A DNA stretch of 53,597 nucleotides from an uncultured Mycoplasmatota bacterium (GTDB lineage: Bacteria; Bacillota_I; Bacilli_A; RF39; UBA660): contig CAMMQC010000005.1 in NCBI GenBank assembly GCA_946498975.1, positions 1-53,597 of the forward strand, given 5' to 3'. The notes beneath the pieces were generated by a model that was not told the DNA's origin, did no database searches, and was given only the letters and a program-made list of their open reading frames with translations. Of the stretch, positions 7,958-16,496 are shown in pieces; within the stretch, counting starts at the first letter, position 1; every line of letters begins with the position of its first letter. The translations under genes and the position numbers were made by a program.

Positions 7958-8314
7958 ATGCTTTTAAGTAAACGTTTAAAAGAGTTGCGTATATCTAATG
8001 GATTAACGCAACGAGAGTTGGGCGAGCGTGTAAATGTTACAAAAGTAAGTATTTGTTGTTATGAAAATGGCACGAGAACCCCAACTTTAGACACATTAAC
8101 AAAATTAGGAAAGGTTTTAGATGTAGATGTAGACTATCTATTGGGGTATGATAGTCCTGTTAAAGAAAAAGGCAAAAGTAAAAAAGTTATTAATATGGCT
8201 AAAGAAGAAATAGAGTTTATTGCTGAAATACGTAAACTTGAAAATATTCATCAAGCCATTATTGAAAATCCAAAAAAGGTAATCGATATAATAAACAAGG
8301 GATTAGATAATTAA
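7958..8314 (+). CDS. XRE-family transcriptional regulator
   Basis: A 118-residue Cro/CI-type regulator. The N-terminal helix-turn-helix is clear: LKELRISNGLTQRELGERVNVTKVSICCYENGTRTPTLDTLTKLGKVLDVDVDYLLGY (residues 7-65). The C-terminal 50 residues are charged and may form helices for dimerisation. ATAAGGAGAGAC precedes the ATG and it has its own promoter. No partner toxin or metabolic gene is apparent; the target is unknown. Confidence 0.92.
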   Translation: MLLSKRLKELRISNGLTQRELGERVNVTKVSICCYENGTRTPTLDTLTKLGKVLDVDVDYLLGYDSPVKEKGKSKKVINMAKEEIEFIAEIRKLENIHQAIIENPKKVIDIINKGLDN

Positions 8315-8355
8315 TCTCTTTTTAGTTAGGAAAATAATATTGTAAACTTACATAC

Positions 8356-8387
8356 ATATAATATATAATATATAATATATAATATAT
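8356..8387. repeat. 7-bp tandem repeat (ATATAAT)n
   Basis: About 4.5 copies of ATATAAT in exact register between the XRE gene and the GNAT-like gene. Each unit contains a -10-like TATAAT, so the tract may offer several start sites, and its copy number could vary by slippage. Confidence 0.85.
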
Positions 8388-8408
8388 TTAATTTAAATGG
8401 AGGCCCTT

Positions 8409-9890
8409 ATGAATCAAAAATTTATTGCCAAATTAGAAACAGAAAAATATCTAATAGGAAGTTTTGATGCCTATTTAGATATGACAAAAACATTAATTCA
8501 AAACAATTCACATTTTTCGAGTGAAGAAGTAGATGATATTTTAAATAGTATGCCAACGAGTTATAGAGCAACGATTACTACTAAAGATGGTAAATATATT
8601 GGATACATTGGTCTATTTAATATTGATGAAAAAAATAGGACTACTTCTATAAGAATAGAAGTAAACACTAATTTACATAAAACTGATAAAGATGAGATCC
8701 TAGAAGAATTTAAAAAATATTTATATGAATCATTAAATATAATTAATGTAGAAGACATTATTTATAAAACAAAAGATTTGCTAGAAACAAAAAGAAGTAA
8801 GCTAATTCCTAAAAGTAATATTATTATTCCTAGTAAGTTACTAGTAGAAGGAATATCTCAAGAAACTTTAGATAAGTTTTCAAAAGATTATCAAATTCCT
8901 AAATTACAAATGCCATTTACAATAAAAAGTAGCGATAGAGTTATAGGAATAATAGGTTTGAGTAATTTAATTTGGTCAAATAGAAGAGCCAATCTAAATA
9001 TATTTTTAGATAAAAGTTTAGGAAGTGATATATCTAGAGAATTATCTAGTTATATAATTGATGAATACATTAATTATCTACATAATTCAAATATCCATAA
9101 TATTACATTATCAGTAAATAGTAGCAATAAAGATATGCTAGATATAGTAGATAAAACTAATATGAATTATTACGGACAAATTCCTTTCAGTGCTATTAAT
9201 AAAGATAATATTGAATCTAATCTAATGTTTCAGCACCTTCCAAATATGACAAAAGAAAAAGATGTTATTATTCCCAAAAATAATTCAATTTCTCTATTTC
9301 TATTAGAAACTGAAAAAAAAGAATTATCTAAAGAGATTGAATTAGACAATGGCTATAAATTAGTATCTCCAAAAATATTAGAAGAAAAAAATATTGATTT
9401 AAATAAAGTGTTAGAATCTCATATTAAAGCAATGCAAAATAGAGAAAAATTTACAATTCCTCTTGGGGAAGATAAATATTTTCTCCAAAAAGGCAATGGT
9501 AATTATGGACTTTCCAAAGTTCTAATGAATTACAGTTATATTATTTTAAATGAAAATAATGATTATTCAGGATATATTAATATATTAAGAAACAATGCTA
9601 ATGGAAAAAATGCAGAAATCGAAATTGGAATAGATCCAAAATTACAACGTCATGGTTTAGGAACAACAGTTATAAATAGATTTTATGATGAACTTTTTTC
9701 TATAGGATATGCAAGTGTAACTAGTGCAGTATTTAACTTTAATAATCCTTCATTAAAATTACATGATAAAGTAGCAGAGCTAAATGGTATAAGATTAGAA
9801 GCTTATTATATTAATGGTAAGTTATGGAATATGAATTATTATTCTAAAACTAATCCTTTAATTGAAAAAATAAAAAGCAAGCATTTTTAA
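8409..9890 (+). CDS. Large protein of three GNAT-like modules
   Basis: About 493 residues. The C-terminal module (about 345-490) is a recognisable GNAT acetyltransferase: YSGYINILRNNANGKNAEIEIGIDPKLQRHGLGTTVINRFYDELFSIGYASVTSAVFNFNNPSLKLHDK, with the acetyl-CoA loop QRHGLGT near residue 413. Two earlier segments (about 50-120, YIGYIGLFNIDEKNRTTSIRIEV; about 170-260, VIGIIGLSNLIWSNRRANLNIFL) look like repeats of the same strand pattern but lack a clear Q/RxxGxG loop. The start at 8409 uses TGGAGG 5 bases upstream; the earlier ATG at 8397 overlaps that site. The substrate is unknown. Confidence 0.75.
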   Translation: MNQKFIAKLETEKYLIGSFDAYLDMTKTLIQNNSHFSSEEVDDILNSMPTSYRATITTKDGKYIGYIGLFNIDEKNRTTSIRIEVNTNLHKTDKDEILEEFKKYLYESLNIINVEDIIYKTKDLLETKRSKLIPKSNIIIPSKLLVEGISQETLDKFSKDYQIPKLQMPFTIKSSDRVIGIIGLSNLIWSNRRANLNIFLDKSLGSDISRELSSYIIDEYINYLHNSNIHNITLSVNSSNKDMLDIVDKTNMNYYGQIPFSAINKDNIESNLMFQHLPNMTKEKDVIIPKNNSISLFLLETEKKELSKEIELDNGYKLVSPKILEEKNIDLNKVLESHIKAMQNREKFTIPLGEDKYFLQKGNGNYGLSKVLMNYSYIILNENNDYSGYINILRNNANGKNAEIEIGIDPKLQRHGLGTTVINRFYDELFSIGYASVTSAVFNFNNPSLKLHDKVAELNGIRLEAYYINGKLWNMNYYSKTNPLIEKIKSKHF

Positions 9891-9918
9891 ATTGATACAA
9901 ATAATGTAAAATCTTGTT

Positions 9919-9945
9919 AAGAGTCTTGTAATTTAAGACTCTTTT
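9919..9945 (+). terminator. Terminator after the GNAT-like gene
   Basis: AAGAGTCTT and AAGACTCTT form a perfect 9-bp stem with a 7-base loop, followed by a T run. Confidence 0.8.
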
Positions 9946-9972
9946 AATTATTATTAAAATAGGTGATTAACT

Positions 9973-11196
9973 ATGATACTAGATATAATTAATAAGAAAG
10001 CAAATAACTATGAATTAACTAAAGAAGAACTAGAAACCATTTTCATGGGCTATCTAAAAGATGAAGTAAAAGATTATCAAATGAGTGCTTTTCTAATGGC
10101 TATATGTATTAATGATATGAGCGATAGCGAAATATTCGCTCTAACTGATATCTTTATTAGAAGTGGAGAAGTTTTAGATTTAAGTTTTATTGATGCTATT
10201 AAAGTAGATAAACATTCAACTGGTGGTGTAGGAGATAAAACAACTCTAATAGTTGCACCCTTAGTCGCTAGTTGTAATGTTCCTGTTATAAAAATGAGTG
10301 GAAGAGGATTAGGATATACAGGAGGAACTATAGATAAATTAGAATCAATACCAGGTTTTAAAGTTGATCTAACAGAAGAGAAAATAAGAAGGCAAGCTAA
10401 AGAGATTGGTATTGTTATAACTAGTCAAACTAAAGATTTAGCACCTCTTGATAAGAAAGTATATGCTCTTCGTGATGTTACCGCAACAACTAATTCTATT
10501 CCTCTAATCGCTAGTAGTATTATGAGTAAGAAAATAGCAGGTGGTGCAGATAAGATAGTAATAGATATCAAAGTAGGTAATGGTGCTTTAATTAAGACTA
10601 TGGAAGATGCCAAAAGATTAGAAAGTTTACTTATAAAAATAGGTACATATTATCAAAAAGAAGTAAGAACTGTTATATCTAATATGGATAGACCCCTAGG
10701 ACATAATATAGGAAATAAATTAGAAGTTTTAGAAGCACTTGATGTATTAAAAGGTAAAGAGAAAGGAAAACTATTAGATTTATCACTTGAGTTAGCTAGT
10801 AAAATGGTATCAATGGGTAAAGGAATAAGTACAGAAGCTGCTATGAAAGAAGTAAAAGAAAATATAAAGACCGGTAAAGCACTAAATAAGTTTTTAGAAT
10901 TTATTAAATATCAACATGGTGATATAGATAATCTTGAAATAGATGCTAAAGTTTATAATATAAAAGCTAACAAAAGTGGAATTTTAAAAGATATAAATGC
11001 TTTATCTATAGCAAAATTAAGTGAAAGCCTAGGAGCAGGTAGAAAAAACAAAGATGATAAAATTGATTATAATGCAGGAATTATTATAAAAAAAGAAATA
11101 GGCGATGAAATAAAAGAAGGAGATATACTAGCAAGTTTGTATACAAATATTGACAACAAAGAATTTAATCTTGAAAGAATATTTGAAATTTCTTGA
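9973..11196 (+). CDS. pdp: Pyrimidine-nucleoside phosphorylase
   Basis: A 407-residue member of the thymidine/pyrimidine phosphorylase family (DeoA/Pdp). It splits uridine, deoxyuridine or thymidine with phosphate for nucleoside salvage. Seen: KVDKHSTGGVGDKTTLIVAPL near residue 77 (phosphate loop), SGRGLGYTGGTIDKLESIPG near residue 113 (family signature) and the C-terminal barrel-sandwich domain. AATAGGTGATTAACT precedes the ATG. It is a single gene with a terminator before it; the next gene has its own promoter at its stop codon. Pdp is favoured over DeoA because this is a Gram-positive, but specificity cannot be read from the sequence. Confidence 0.95.
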   Translation: MILDIINKKANNYELTKEELETIFMGYLKDEVKDYQMSAFLMAICINDMSDSEIFALTDIFIRSGEVLDLSFIDAIKVDKHSTGGVGDKTTLIVAPLVASCNVPVIKMSGRGLGYTGGTIDKLESIPGFKVDLTEEKIRRQAKEIGIVITSQTKDLAPLDKKVYALRDVTATTNSIPLIASSIMSKKIAGGADKIVIDIKVGNGALIKTMEDAKRLESLLIKIGTYYQKEVRTVISNMDRPLGHNIGNKLEVLEALDVLKGKEKGKLLDLSLELASKMVSMGKGISTEAAMKEVKENIKTGKALNKFLEFIKYQHGDIDNLEIDAKVYNIKANKSGILKDINALSIAKLSESLGAGRKNKDDKIDYNAGIIIKKEIGDEIKEGDILASLYTNIDNKEFNLERIFEIS

Positions 11197-11221
11197 AAAA
11201 AGCAATTCCTTTTGCTATACT
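11193..11221 (+). promoter_or_regulatory. Sigma-A promoter of the adhesin gene
   Basis: TTGAAA (11193-11198), a 17-base spacer and TATACT (11216-11221). The -35 box overlaps the stop codon of the phosphorylase gene. Confidence 0.75.
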
Positions 11222-11243
11222 TGCTATAAGGTAAGGTGATTAT

Positions 11244-12503
11244 ATGAGTTCTAAAATGAGTTCAAAAAGACAAATAAAAAGAAGTAAAGAAAAAAGAAGT
11301 CAAGATAAAATGGACAAAGCAATGAGCGATGTGAAAAAAATAGGTATTATTTCTTGCTGTTTATTAGCAGTATTACTAGTAGTGGGAATATTTATTAGTA
11401 ATGAAGAAAGTTATGCGGCAGGATTTCTAACAGAAGTACCAGATAAATTTATTTCTGATGTAGTAAATGGTGACAATGATACCCGACCAGTTAATAATAA
11501 TTTAATTCCAGGTATAGGTTTGCCTTGGGAATTTTCTGGATATGAAGCTATTGAAGATGAAAATGGTGAACTATCTGATACAGATGGAAAAAAATATAAT
11601 AAAGGTAATGAAATAAGTTTTATATATTGTGTTGATAGAAAAAAAGATATGGCTGATAATATAATATATACAAAAGGTGCATCAATAAAAAGTCAAGTTT
11701 CACTTGATTCACAAAACATTGTTAACAGCTATCCTGGTCTAATTTACATTATATTAAATGATAATATTGTAGAAAATAATAATTTAACTGTACCTAGTGG
11801 ACAGACAACTGAAACTATGAATTATTACTTAGCTCAAGTAGCAATTTGGTATTACATTGATGTAGTGAATGGAACAGATTATAACTTTACAGCAGATGAG
11901 AAACAAACAATTAATGACTCAACTTATGGTACTATAATTAATAATCTAGTAACAGGTGCCAAAGCTTATCAAGATAATAGTAGTACAGATAGTTATATAA
12001 CTGTTAATGAAGATAATATTAGTTATAGTATTATAGGAGATTACATCGAAACTAGTTTAATAACTCCAATTGGTAGTAATTCAACTTTCGAAAATTATAG
12101 TGTTCAACTTACTGATAATTCAAGTAATATAGAAGTACTTGATGCTAATGGTAATCCTATAACAGGTCTTATAAATGCTAATGAAGGTTTCAAAGTAAGA
12201 ATACCAGTTAGTGCAACTCAAAATAATGACTTTAATTTACCAATCACTATTGTAGGATACTTTTCTAATAATTATGATGCCTACATATATGAACCAAATA
12301 ATTCATTAGCACAAAGAGCTTTACTAGGAAAGCTTGAAAAAGTATCTACACCTACAACATTTTATCTAAAGGCTCCAACTATTAATGTTCCAGACACTAA
12401 TAGCACTTCATTCTTAGTATATGGAATAGGGGCATTGATTATAATCGCAGGTATTGTCTTAATAGTTATGGCTAAAGGACCAAAAAATGCAAAGAAAAAA
12501 TAA
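11244..12503 (+). CDS. Sortase-anchored thioester-domain surface adhesin
   Basis: A 419-residue surface protein. A basic N-terminus with a hydrophobic helix (about 32-52) and an AYAAG-like site serves as signal peptide. The region around 125-205 matches a bacterial thioester domain: IYCVDR (Cys129) and LAQVAIWYYID (Gln198) are the Cys and Gln expected to form an internal thioester that can bond covalently to host or matrix amines. Ig-like strands follow. The C-terminus has VPDTN near residue 384, a helix (about 391-410) and a basic tail KGPKNAKKK, that is, a sorting signal of LPxTG-variant type. The next gene is a sortase, which fits. Thioester formation is predicted, not shown. Confidence 0.83.
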   Translation: MSSKMSSKRQIKRSKEKRSQDKMDKAMSDVKKIGIISCCLLAVLLVVGIFISNEESYAAGFLTEVPDKFISDVVNGDNDTRPVNNNLIPGIGLPWEFSGYEAIEDENGELSDTDGKKYNKGNEISFIYCVDRKKDMADNIIYTKGASIKSQVSLDSQNIVNSYPGLIYIILNDNIVENNNLTVPSGQTTETMNYYLAQVAIWYYIDVVNGTDYNFTADEKQTINDSTYGTIINNLVTGAKAYQDNSSTDSYITVNEDNISYSIIGDYIETSLITPIGSNSTFENYSVQLTDNSSNIEVLDANGNPITGLINANEGFKVRIPVSATQNNDFNLPITIVGYFSNNYDAYIYEPNNSLAQRALLGKLEKVSTPTTFYLKAPTINVPDTNSTSFLVYGIGALIIIAGIVLIVMAKGPKNAKKK

Positions 12504-13137
12504 AAACATAAAAAGCCAACTTTTTAAGGTTGGCTTTTTCTTCCTTATAGTAGGAGTTATAATATTTTTTAGTACTCCCATGAAAAAAATAAAAGAAGAA
12601 GTATTTGAAGAAATGAGACTTGCTATTTTCCAGTTAAATATTAATAGTGAAAATATAACTATTAGTGATGTCAATACTGAGAATTTAGAAGTAACTCAAG
12701 AAAATACAGAAATAGCAGAAGAAAACGATAAAAAAGCCACCTACTCATATATAGGACAATTATCAATACCAACTATTAATTTAAAAAGAGGTTTTGTATC
12801 TAAAGAATCAAGATATAACAATATTAATTATAATATAACAATAGCTAACGAAGCTGATTATCCTGACGTACCAATGGGTAATTTCATTCTAATGGCTCAT
12901 TCAGGAAACGCCTATATTTCCTTTTTTGATAAACTATATAAATTGCAAATAGGAGATGAAGCAAGTGTTAGTTATAATGCTACTACCTATAATTATCGTT
13001 TAACAAAAATATATAATCAAGCTAAAACAGGAACAGTAGCAATATATCGTAATCCAACTATTAAAACCTTAACCCTAATTACCTGTACTCATAATGATGA
13101 TTATAATCAAACAATTTACATTTTTGAAGAAATATAA
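12487..13137 (+). CDS. Sortase, likely dedicated to the adjacent adhesin
   Basis: A 216-residue transpeptidase with an N-terminal signal anchor (LFKVGFFFLIVGVIIFF, about 12-29) and a C-terminal sortase barrel. The catalytic histidine is in MAHSGN (about 138) and the cysteine in TLTLITCTHN (Cys199). The usual arginine after the cysteine is not seen: the strand reads DDYNQTIYIF, with Gln near the expected place. The ATG at 12487 overlaps the adhesin end by 17 bases, with AAAGGA upstream. Starting later would remove the anchor, so the frame really does include the terminator hairpin. Confidence 0.88.
   Translation: MQRKNKNIKSQLFKVGFFFLIVGVIIFFSTPMKKIKEEVFEEMRLAIFQLNINSENITISDVNTENLEVTQENTEIAEENDKKATYSYIGQLSIPTINLKRGFVSKESRYNNINYNITIANEADYPDVPMGNFILMAHSGNAYISFFDKLYKLQIGDEASVSYNATTYNYRLTKIYNQAKTGTVAIYRNPTIKTLTLITCTHNDDYNQTIYIFEEI
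12510..12539 (+). terminator. Strong terminator located inside the sortase reading frame
   Basis: AAAAAGCCAAC and GTTGGCTTTTT form a perfect stem (GC-rich core GCCAAC/GTTGGC) with an 8-base loop, followed by more T. It begins 7 bases after the adhesin stop codon but lies within codons 8-18 of the sortase gene. It should end most adhesin transcripts unless translation of the sortase start disrupts the hairpin. Confidence 0.85.
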
Positions 13138-13157
13138 GAATAAAAGGGGAAATATTT

Positions 13158-13736
13158 ATGGATTTAAGTATAATAGAACAACTAATAACCTTTATAACAC
13201 TTCCATTTCAATCATTTCTAACGATTGAAATTCTACTAATATTTATTATACTATATATATTTATACTATATAATGAAAGAAGACAAAATAAAAAAGTAAA
13301 AATAATTTTAACTTCATTAATAATTTTCTTTTTTTCATTATTAGTATTCTACTTTTCAGAAGATATGATGACAGTATTAAGTGAAATAACAAAAACTATA
13401 ATGAGAAGCTTTTATTTTCCTAATATTATCTTTTATATCTTAAGTGCTATAATTTCTTTAGTTCTATTAATATATACACTCTTTAAAGAAAAGTTAACCA
13501 AATTAAATAAAATAATAACATATACATTTACAATTCTTCATCTTTTCCTATTTACTATCTTTATCTCTAATGCTATTACTAATAACCTTTCTTTAACTAA
13601 TACAGCTAATATCTATCAACATGATAATATGTTTGTAATAGTTTTATTTAGTAATATTATCTTTATACTTCTAATAATTTACAAAGTAATCTATCATTTT
13701 TGTTATATTAGACATGAGAAATTGAAAAATAAATAA
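13158..13736 (+). CDS. Multi-pass membrane protein of unknown function
   Basis: 192 residues with about five hydrophobic helices separated by short basic loops (NERRQNKKVK near residue 40, KEKLTKLNK near 112). No family is recognised. It lies 20 bases after the sortase with a ribosome site AAAGGGGAAA, so it belongs to the adhesin-sortase transcript. A role in surface assembly is a guess from position only. Its last codons contain the promoter of the next gene. Confidence 0.6.
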   Translation: MDLSIIEQLITFITLPFQSFLTIEILLIFIILYIFILYNERRQNKKVKIILTSLIIFFFSLLVFYFSEDMMTVLSEITKTIMRSFYFPNIIFYILSAIISLVLLIYTLFKEKLTKLNKIITYTFTILHLFLFTIFISNAITNNLSLTNTANIYQHDNMFVIVLFSNIIFILLIIYKVIYHFCYIRHEKLKNK

Positions 13737-13750
13737 TAAAATGCTATAAT
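13722..13750 (+). promoter_or_regulatory. Sigma-A promoter of the LtaS-like gene
   Basis: TTGAAA (13722-13727), a 17-base spacer and TATAAT (13745-13750). The -35 box lies inside the 3' end of the preceding gene. Confidence 0.8.
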
Positions 13751-13770
13751 GTCTAGGAAGTGAGGTAATT

Positions 13771-15831
13771 ATGAAGAAAAAAATAATTAAAGCTAAAGAT
13801 AAAATCATTAAAAATATAAAAAGAATAAAAGAAGAAAAAATGCTAAGTAGTTTCTTTAAAGATAATAGACTTTTTCTTGTCTATGTTTTAATATGTGTAT
13901 TAAATTCTACGTTGCTTAGAATTTTTACTATGCCTACAATGGAAAATTATTTATCATTTAAACCTATTATAGCAGATATAGCAGTTGTTACTATCATCGG
14001 TTCTTTTTCTTATTTATTTAAAGGAAAGAAAAGATATGTTTATCTATTAGTATGGGCAATAATATTTACAGCTATTTGTACCATTAACTCAGCTTATTAT
14101 ACATTCTATACATCATTTGCAAGTGTCTCTATGTTATCTCTTACTCAATATATTGGAGAAGTAGGTGATGCTGTAGTTGAAAATGTTTTACAAATAAAAG
14201 ATTTAGTCTATGTTTTTCCACTTATTTTCTTTATATATTATTACCATCGCCTTGTAAAAAAAGATAAATATAAAATTTACACTAAAGAAAAAAGAATTAG
14301 AAAGTTTAAAAATACTATAATCGCTGGTGCTATTATTCTTGTTTTATTTATAGTCTCTTTATCAAGTCTTGAGATAAGTAGATTTGTTAAACAATGGAAT
14401 AGAGAATATATTGTTATGAGATTTGGTATTTATATGTACCAAGGGAATGATATTGTTGCAAGTATAAGGCCACAGATTTCCGCTATGTTTGGTTATGATG
14501 ATGCTAAAAAAGAATTTACTGAGTACTACAAAGATAGACCTGATGAACAAGATTATACAAATGAATATACTAATGTTCTTGAAGGACGTAACGTTATTGT
14601 AATCCATGCTGAAAGCATGCAAGGAATTGCCATAAACAGAACTTTTAATGGAGAAGAAGTAACACCAAATTTAAATAGATTAATTAAAGAGGGGTTATAC
14701 TTTAGTAATTTCTATTCTCAAGTAAGTGTTGGAACAAGTAGTGATACAGAACTTACTTTCAATACTAGTTTAATGCCAACTCAAAATGGAACAGCCTTTG
14801 TAAGTTACTTTGATAGAACTTATATTGCAACACCTTCCTTAATGAAAGAAAAAGGCTATTATACATTTAGTATGCATGCTAATAATGCAGACTTTTGGAA
14901 TAGACGTGCTATGCATGAATCACTTGGTTATGATAAGTTCTATAGTAAAGAGACATATGATGTAGATGATGAAAATGTAATTGGTCTAGGTTTATCAGAT
15001 AAAGAGTTCTTTGCTCAGTCAGTAGAAAAAATTAAAAAGATAAGTGAAGGACATGATAAATATTATGGATTATTAATAACACTAACAAATCATACACCAT
15101 TCTCTGATACTGATAAATATGGAGAATTCGCTGTTACAATGAAAACAACTATAACTAATGAAGATGGAACAGAAGAAGAAATAGAATCTCCATACTTAGA
15201 AGGAACAAAACTTGGTAATTACTTCAAATCAGTTCATTATGCTGATGAAGCCTTAGGAGAATTCTTTAATGAAATGGATGAAGCTGGATTATTAGAAAAT
15301 ACTGTTGTAGTACTTTATGGAGATCATGATGCTAGACTTCCAAGAAGTGATTTTAACTTAATGTATAATTATGATCCTGCAACTGATGATGTTAAAGCTG
15401 AAGAAGATCCAACTTATGTAGAATATGATAGCTTTGATTATGAACTAGATCGTAAAGTACCATTACTAATTTGGACTAAAGATGGTGCTGTTAAAGGACA
15501 AGTTGATTATACTATGGGTATGTATGATGCTATGCCTACTTTAGGAAACATGTTAGGATTTTATAATAAATATGCTCTAGGTCATGATATATTTGAAACT
15601 AAAGATGATAATATTGTTGTCTTTCCTAATGGTAATTGGGTAACTAATTTAATGTATTATAATAGTCAAAAAGGTGAGTATAAGCTTCTTAAAGATGAGA
15701 TAATAGATGAAAATTATATAACAGAAAATAATGAATATGCTGAAAAATTATTAGATGTTTCTAATAAAGCTATTGTCTTTGATTTGTTTAATCCAAATAG
15801 TGAAGAAGAAGCCGTATCTAAAGAGAATTAG
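13771..15831 (+). CDS. LtaS-type phosphoglycerol transferase (lipoteichoic acid synthase family)
   Basis: A 686-residue protein with a basic cytoplasmic N-terminus, about five membrane helices (about 35-205) and an extracellular sulfatase-like domain (about 270-640). Metal and catalytic motifs: HAESMQG near residue 279, GTSSDTE near 321 (the nucleophile region; here Ser stands where S. aureus LtaS has Thr), MHANNADFWNR near 368 and GDHDARLP near 517. It polymerises glycerol-phosphate from phosphatidylglycerol onto a lipid anchor at the membrane surface. AGTGAGGTAATT precedes the ATG. Two further genes follow in the same direction. Closely related enzymes with other phospho-group substrates cannot be excluded. 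Confidence 0.9.
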   Translation: MKKKIIKAKDKIIKNIKRIKEEKMLSSFFKDNRLFLVYVLICVLNSTLLRIFTMPTMENYLSFKPIIADIAVVTIIGSFSYLFKGKKRYVYLLVWAIIFTAICTINSAYYTFYTSFASVSMLSLTQYIGEVGDAVVENVLQIKDLVYVFPLIFFIYYYHRLVKKDKYKIYTKEKRIRKFKNTIIAGAIILVLFIVSLSSLEISRFVKQWNREYIVMRFGIYMYQGNDIVASIRPQISAMFGYDDAKKEFTEYYKDRPDEQDYTNEYTNVLEGRNVIVIHAESMQGIAINRTFNGEEVTPNLNRLIKEGLYFSNFYSQVSVGTSSDTELTFNTSLMPTQNGTAFVSYFDRTYIATPSLMKEKGYYTFSMHANNADFWNRRAMHESLGYDKFYSKETYDVDDENVIGLGLSDKEFFAQSVEKIKKISEGHDKYYGLLITLTNHTPFSDTDKYGEFAVTMKTTITNEDGTEEEIESPYLEGTKLGNYFKSVHYADEALGEFFNEMDEAGLLENTVVVLYGDHDARLPRSDFNLMYNYDPATDDVKAEEDPTYVEYDSFDYELDRKVPLLIWTKDGAVKGQVDYTMGMYDAMPTLGNMLGFYNKYALGHDIFETKDDNIVVFPNGNWVTNLMYYNSQKGEYKLLKDEIIDENYITENNEYAEKLLDVSNKAIVFDLFNPNSEEEAVSKEN

Positions 15832-15844
15832 AGGGGAGTAAACT

Positions 15845-16462
15845 ATGAAACTTAAGAAAAAAGTAAAAGTAACATTAATAATAGCAATTATCCTAATAGT
15901 AGCAGGTTTAGTATTCCTTGCTTATGAAAGTGTAAAACCTAAAGCAGTTAAAACAGCAACTGTTGAAAATGAAATAGAAGAGTATGGATATACCCTTAAA
16001 TCTACAAGAAATGATAGATATAAAGAGGCATTTCAAGAACTAAAAGACATTTTAAGTAAGAAAGAAGTTGATGAAGAAGCTTATGTTGAACAGATTAGTA
16101 AAATGTTTATAATGGATTTCTATACTTTAAATGATAAACTTGCTAATACAGATGTAGGTGGTATTGATTTTATTCATACTAATGCTAAAACTAACTTCTT
16201 AGAAAAGGCAGAAGATACAGTTTATAAGTATGTAGAAAATGATATTTATGGTAATAGAGAACAACAATTACCAGAAATTACTGAAGTAACTGTTGAAAAT
16301 GTTGAGAATATAGAGTATACTATAGGAACAGATTTTACGGATGATAATGCTTATCAAGTAGAAGTTTCCTTAAAATATAAAGAAGATATGGATTATCCTA
16401 CTAAAGCTACACTTATCTTTGTACATGAAGATAATAAACTATCTCTAGTAGAAATGGAATAA
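15845..16462 (+). CDS. Membrane-anchored extracytoplasmic protein of unknown function
   Basis: 205 residues: basic N-terminus, one helix (VTLIIAIILIVAGLVFLAY, about 9-27), then an acidic, mostly helical exported domain with an NTF2-like feel (YVEQISKMFIMDFYTLNDKL, then strands ending LIFVHEDNKLSLVEME). The family is not recognised. It follows the LtaS-like gene by 13 bases with GAGGGGAGTAA as ribosome site, so the two are cotranscribed, which suggests a cell-envelope role. Confidence 0.6.
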   Translation: MKLKKKVKVTLIIAIILIVAGLVFLAYESVKPKAVKTATVENEIEEYGYTLKSTRNDRYKEAFQELKDILSKKEVDEEAYVEQISKMFIMDFYTLNDKLANTDVGGIDFIHTNAKTNFLEKAEDTVYKYVENDIYGNREQQLPEITEVTVENVENIEYTIGTDFTDDNAYQVEVSLKYKEDMDYPTKATLIFVHEDNKLSLVEME

Positions 16463-16496
16463 TATCTTCTTTTTCTTTAAAATGGAGTGATGAATA

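Noticed and set aside
8318-8333. 16-base match CTTTTTAGTTAGGAAA with 50911-50926, possible shared attachment site
   Set aside because: A match this long is expected by chance in 53 kb of such AT-rich sequence, and nothing at 8.3 kb suggests an insertion.
14362-14622. Minus-strand open frame inside the LtaS-like gene
   Set aside because: Lies fully within a well-supported gene; composition typical of a shadow frame. The same applies to the other frames antisense to polC, pflA, murF neighbours and the recombinase.
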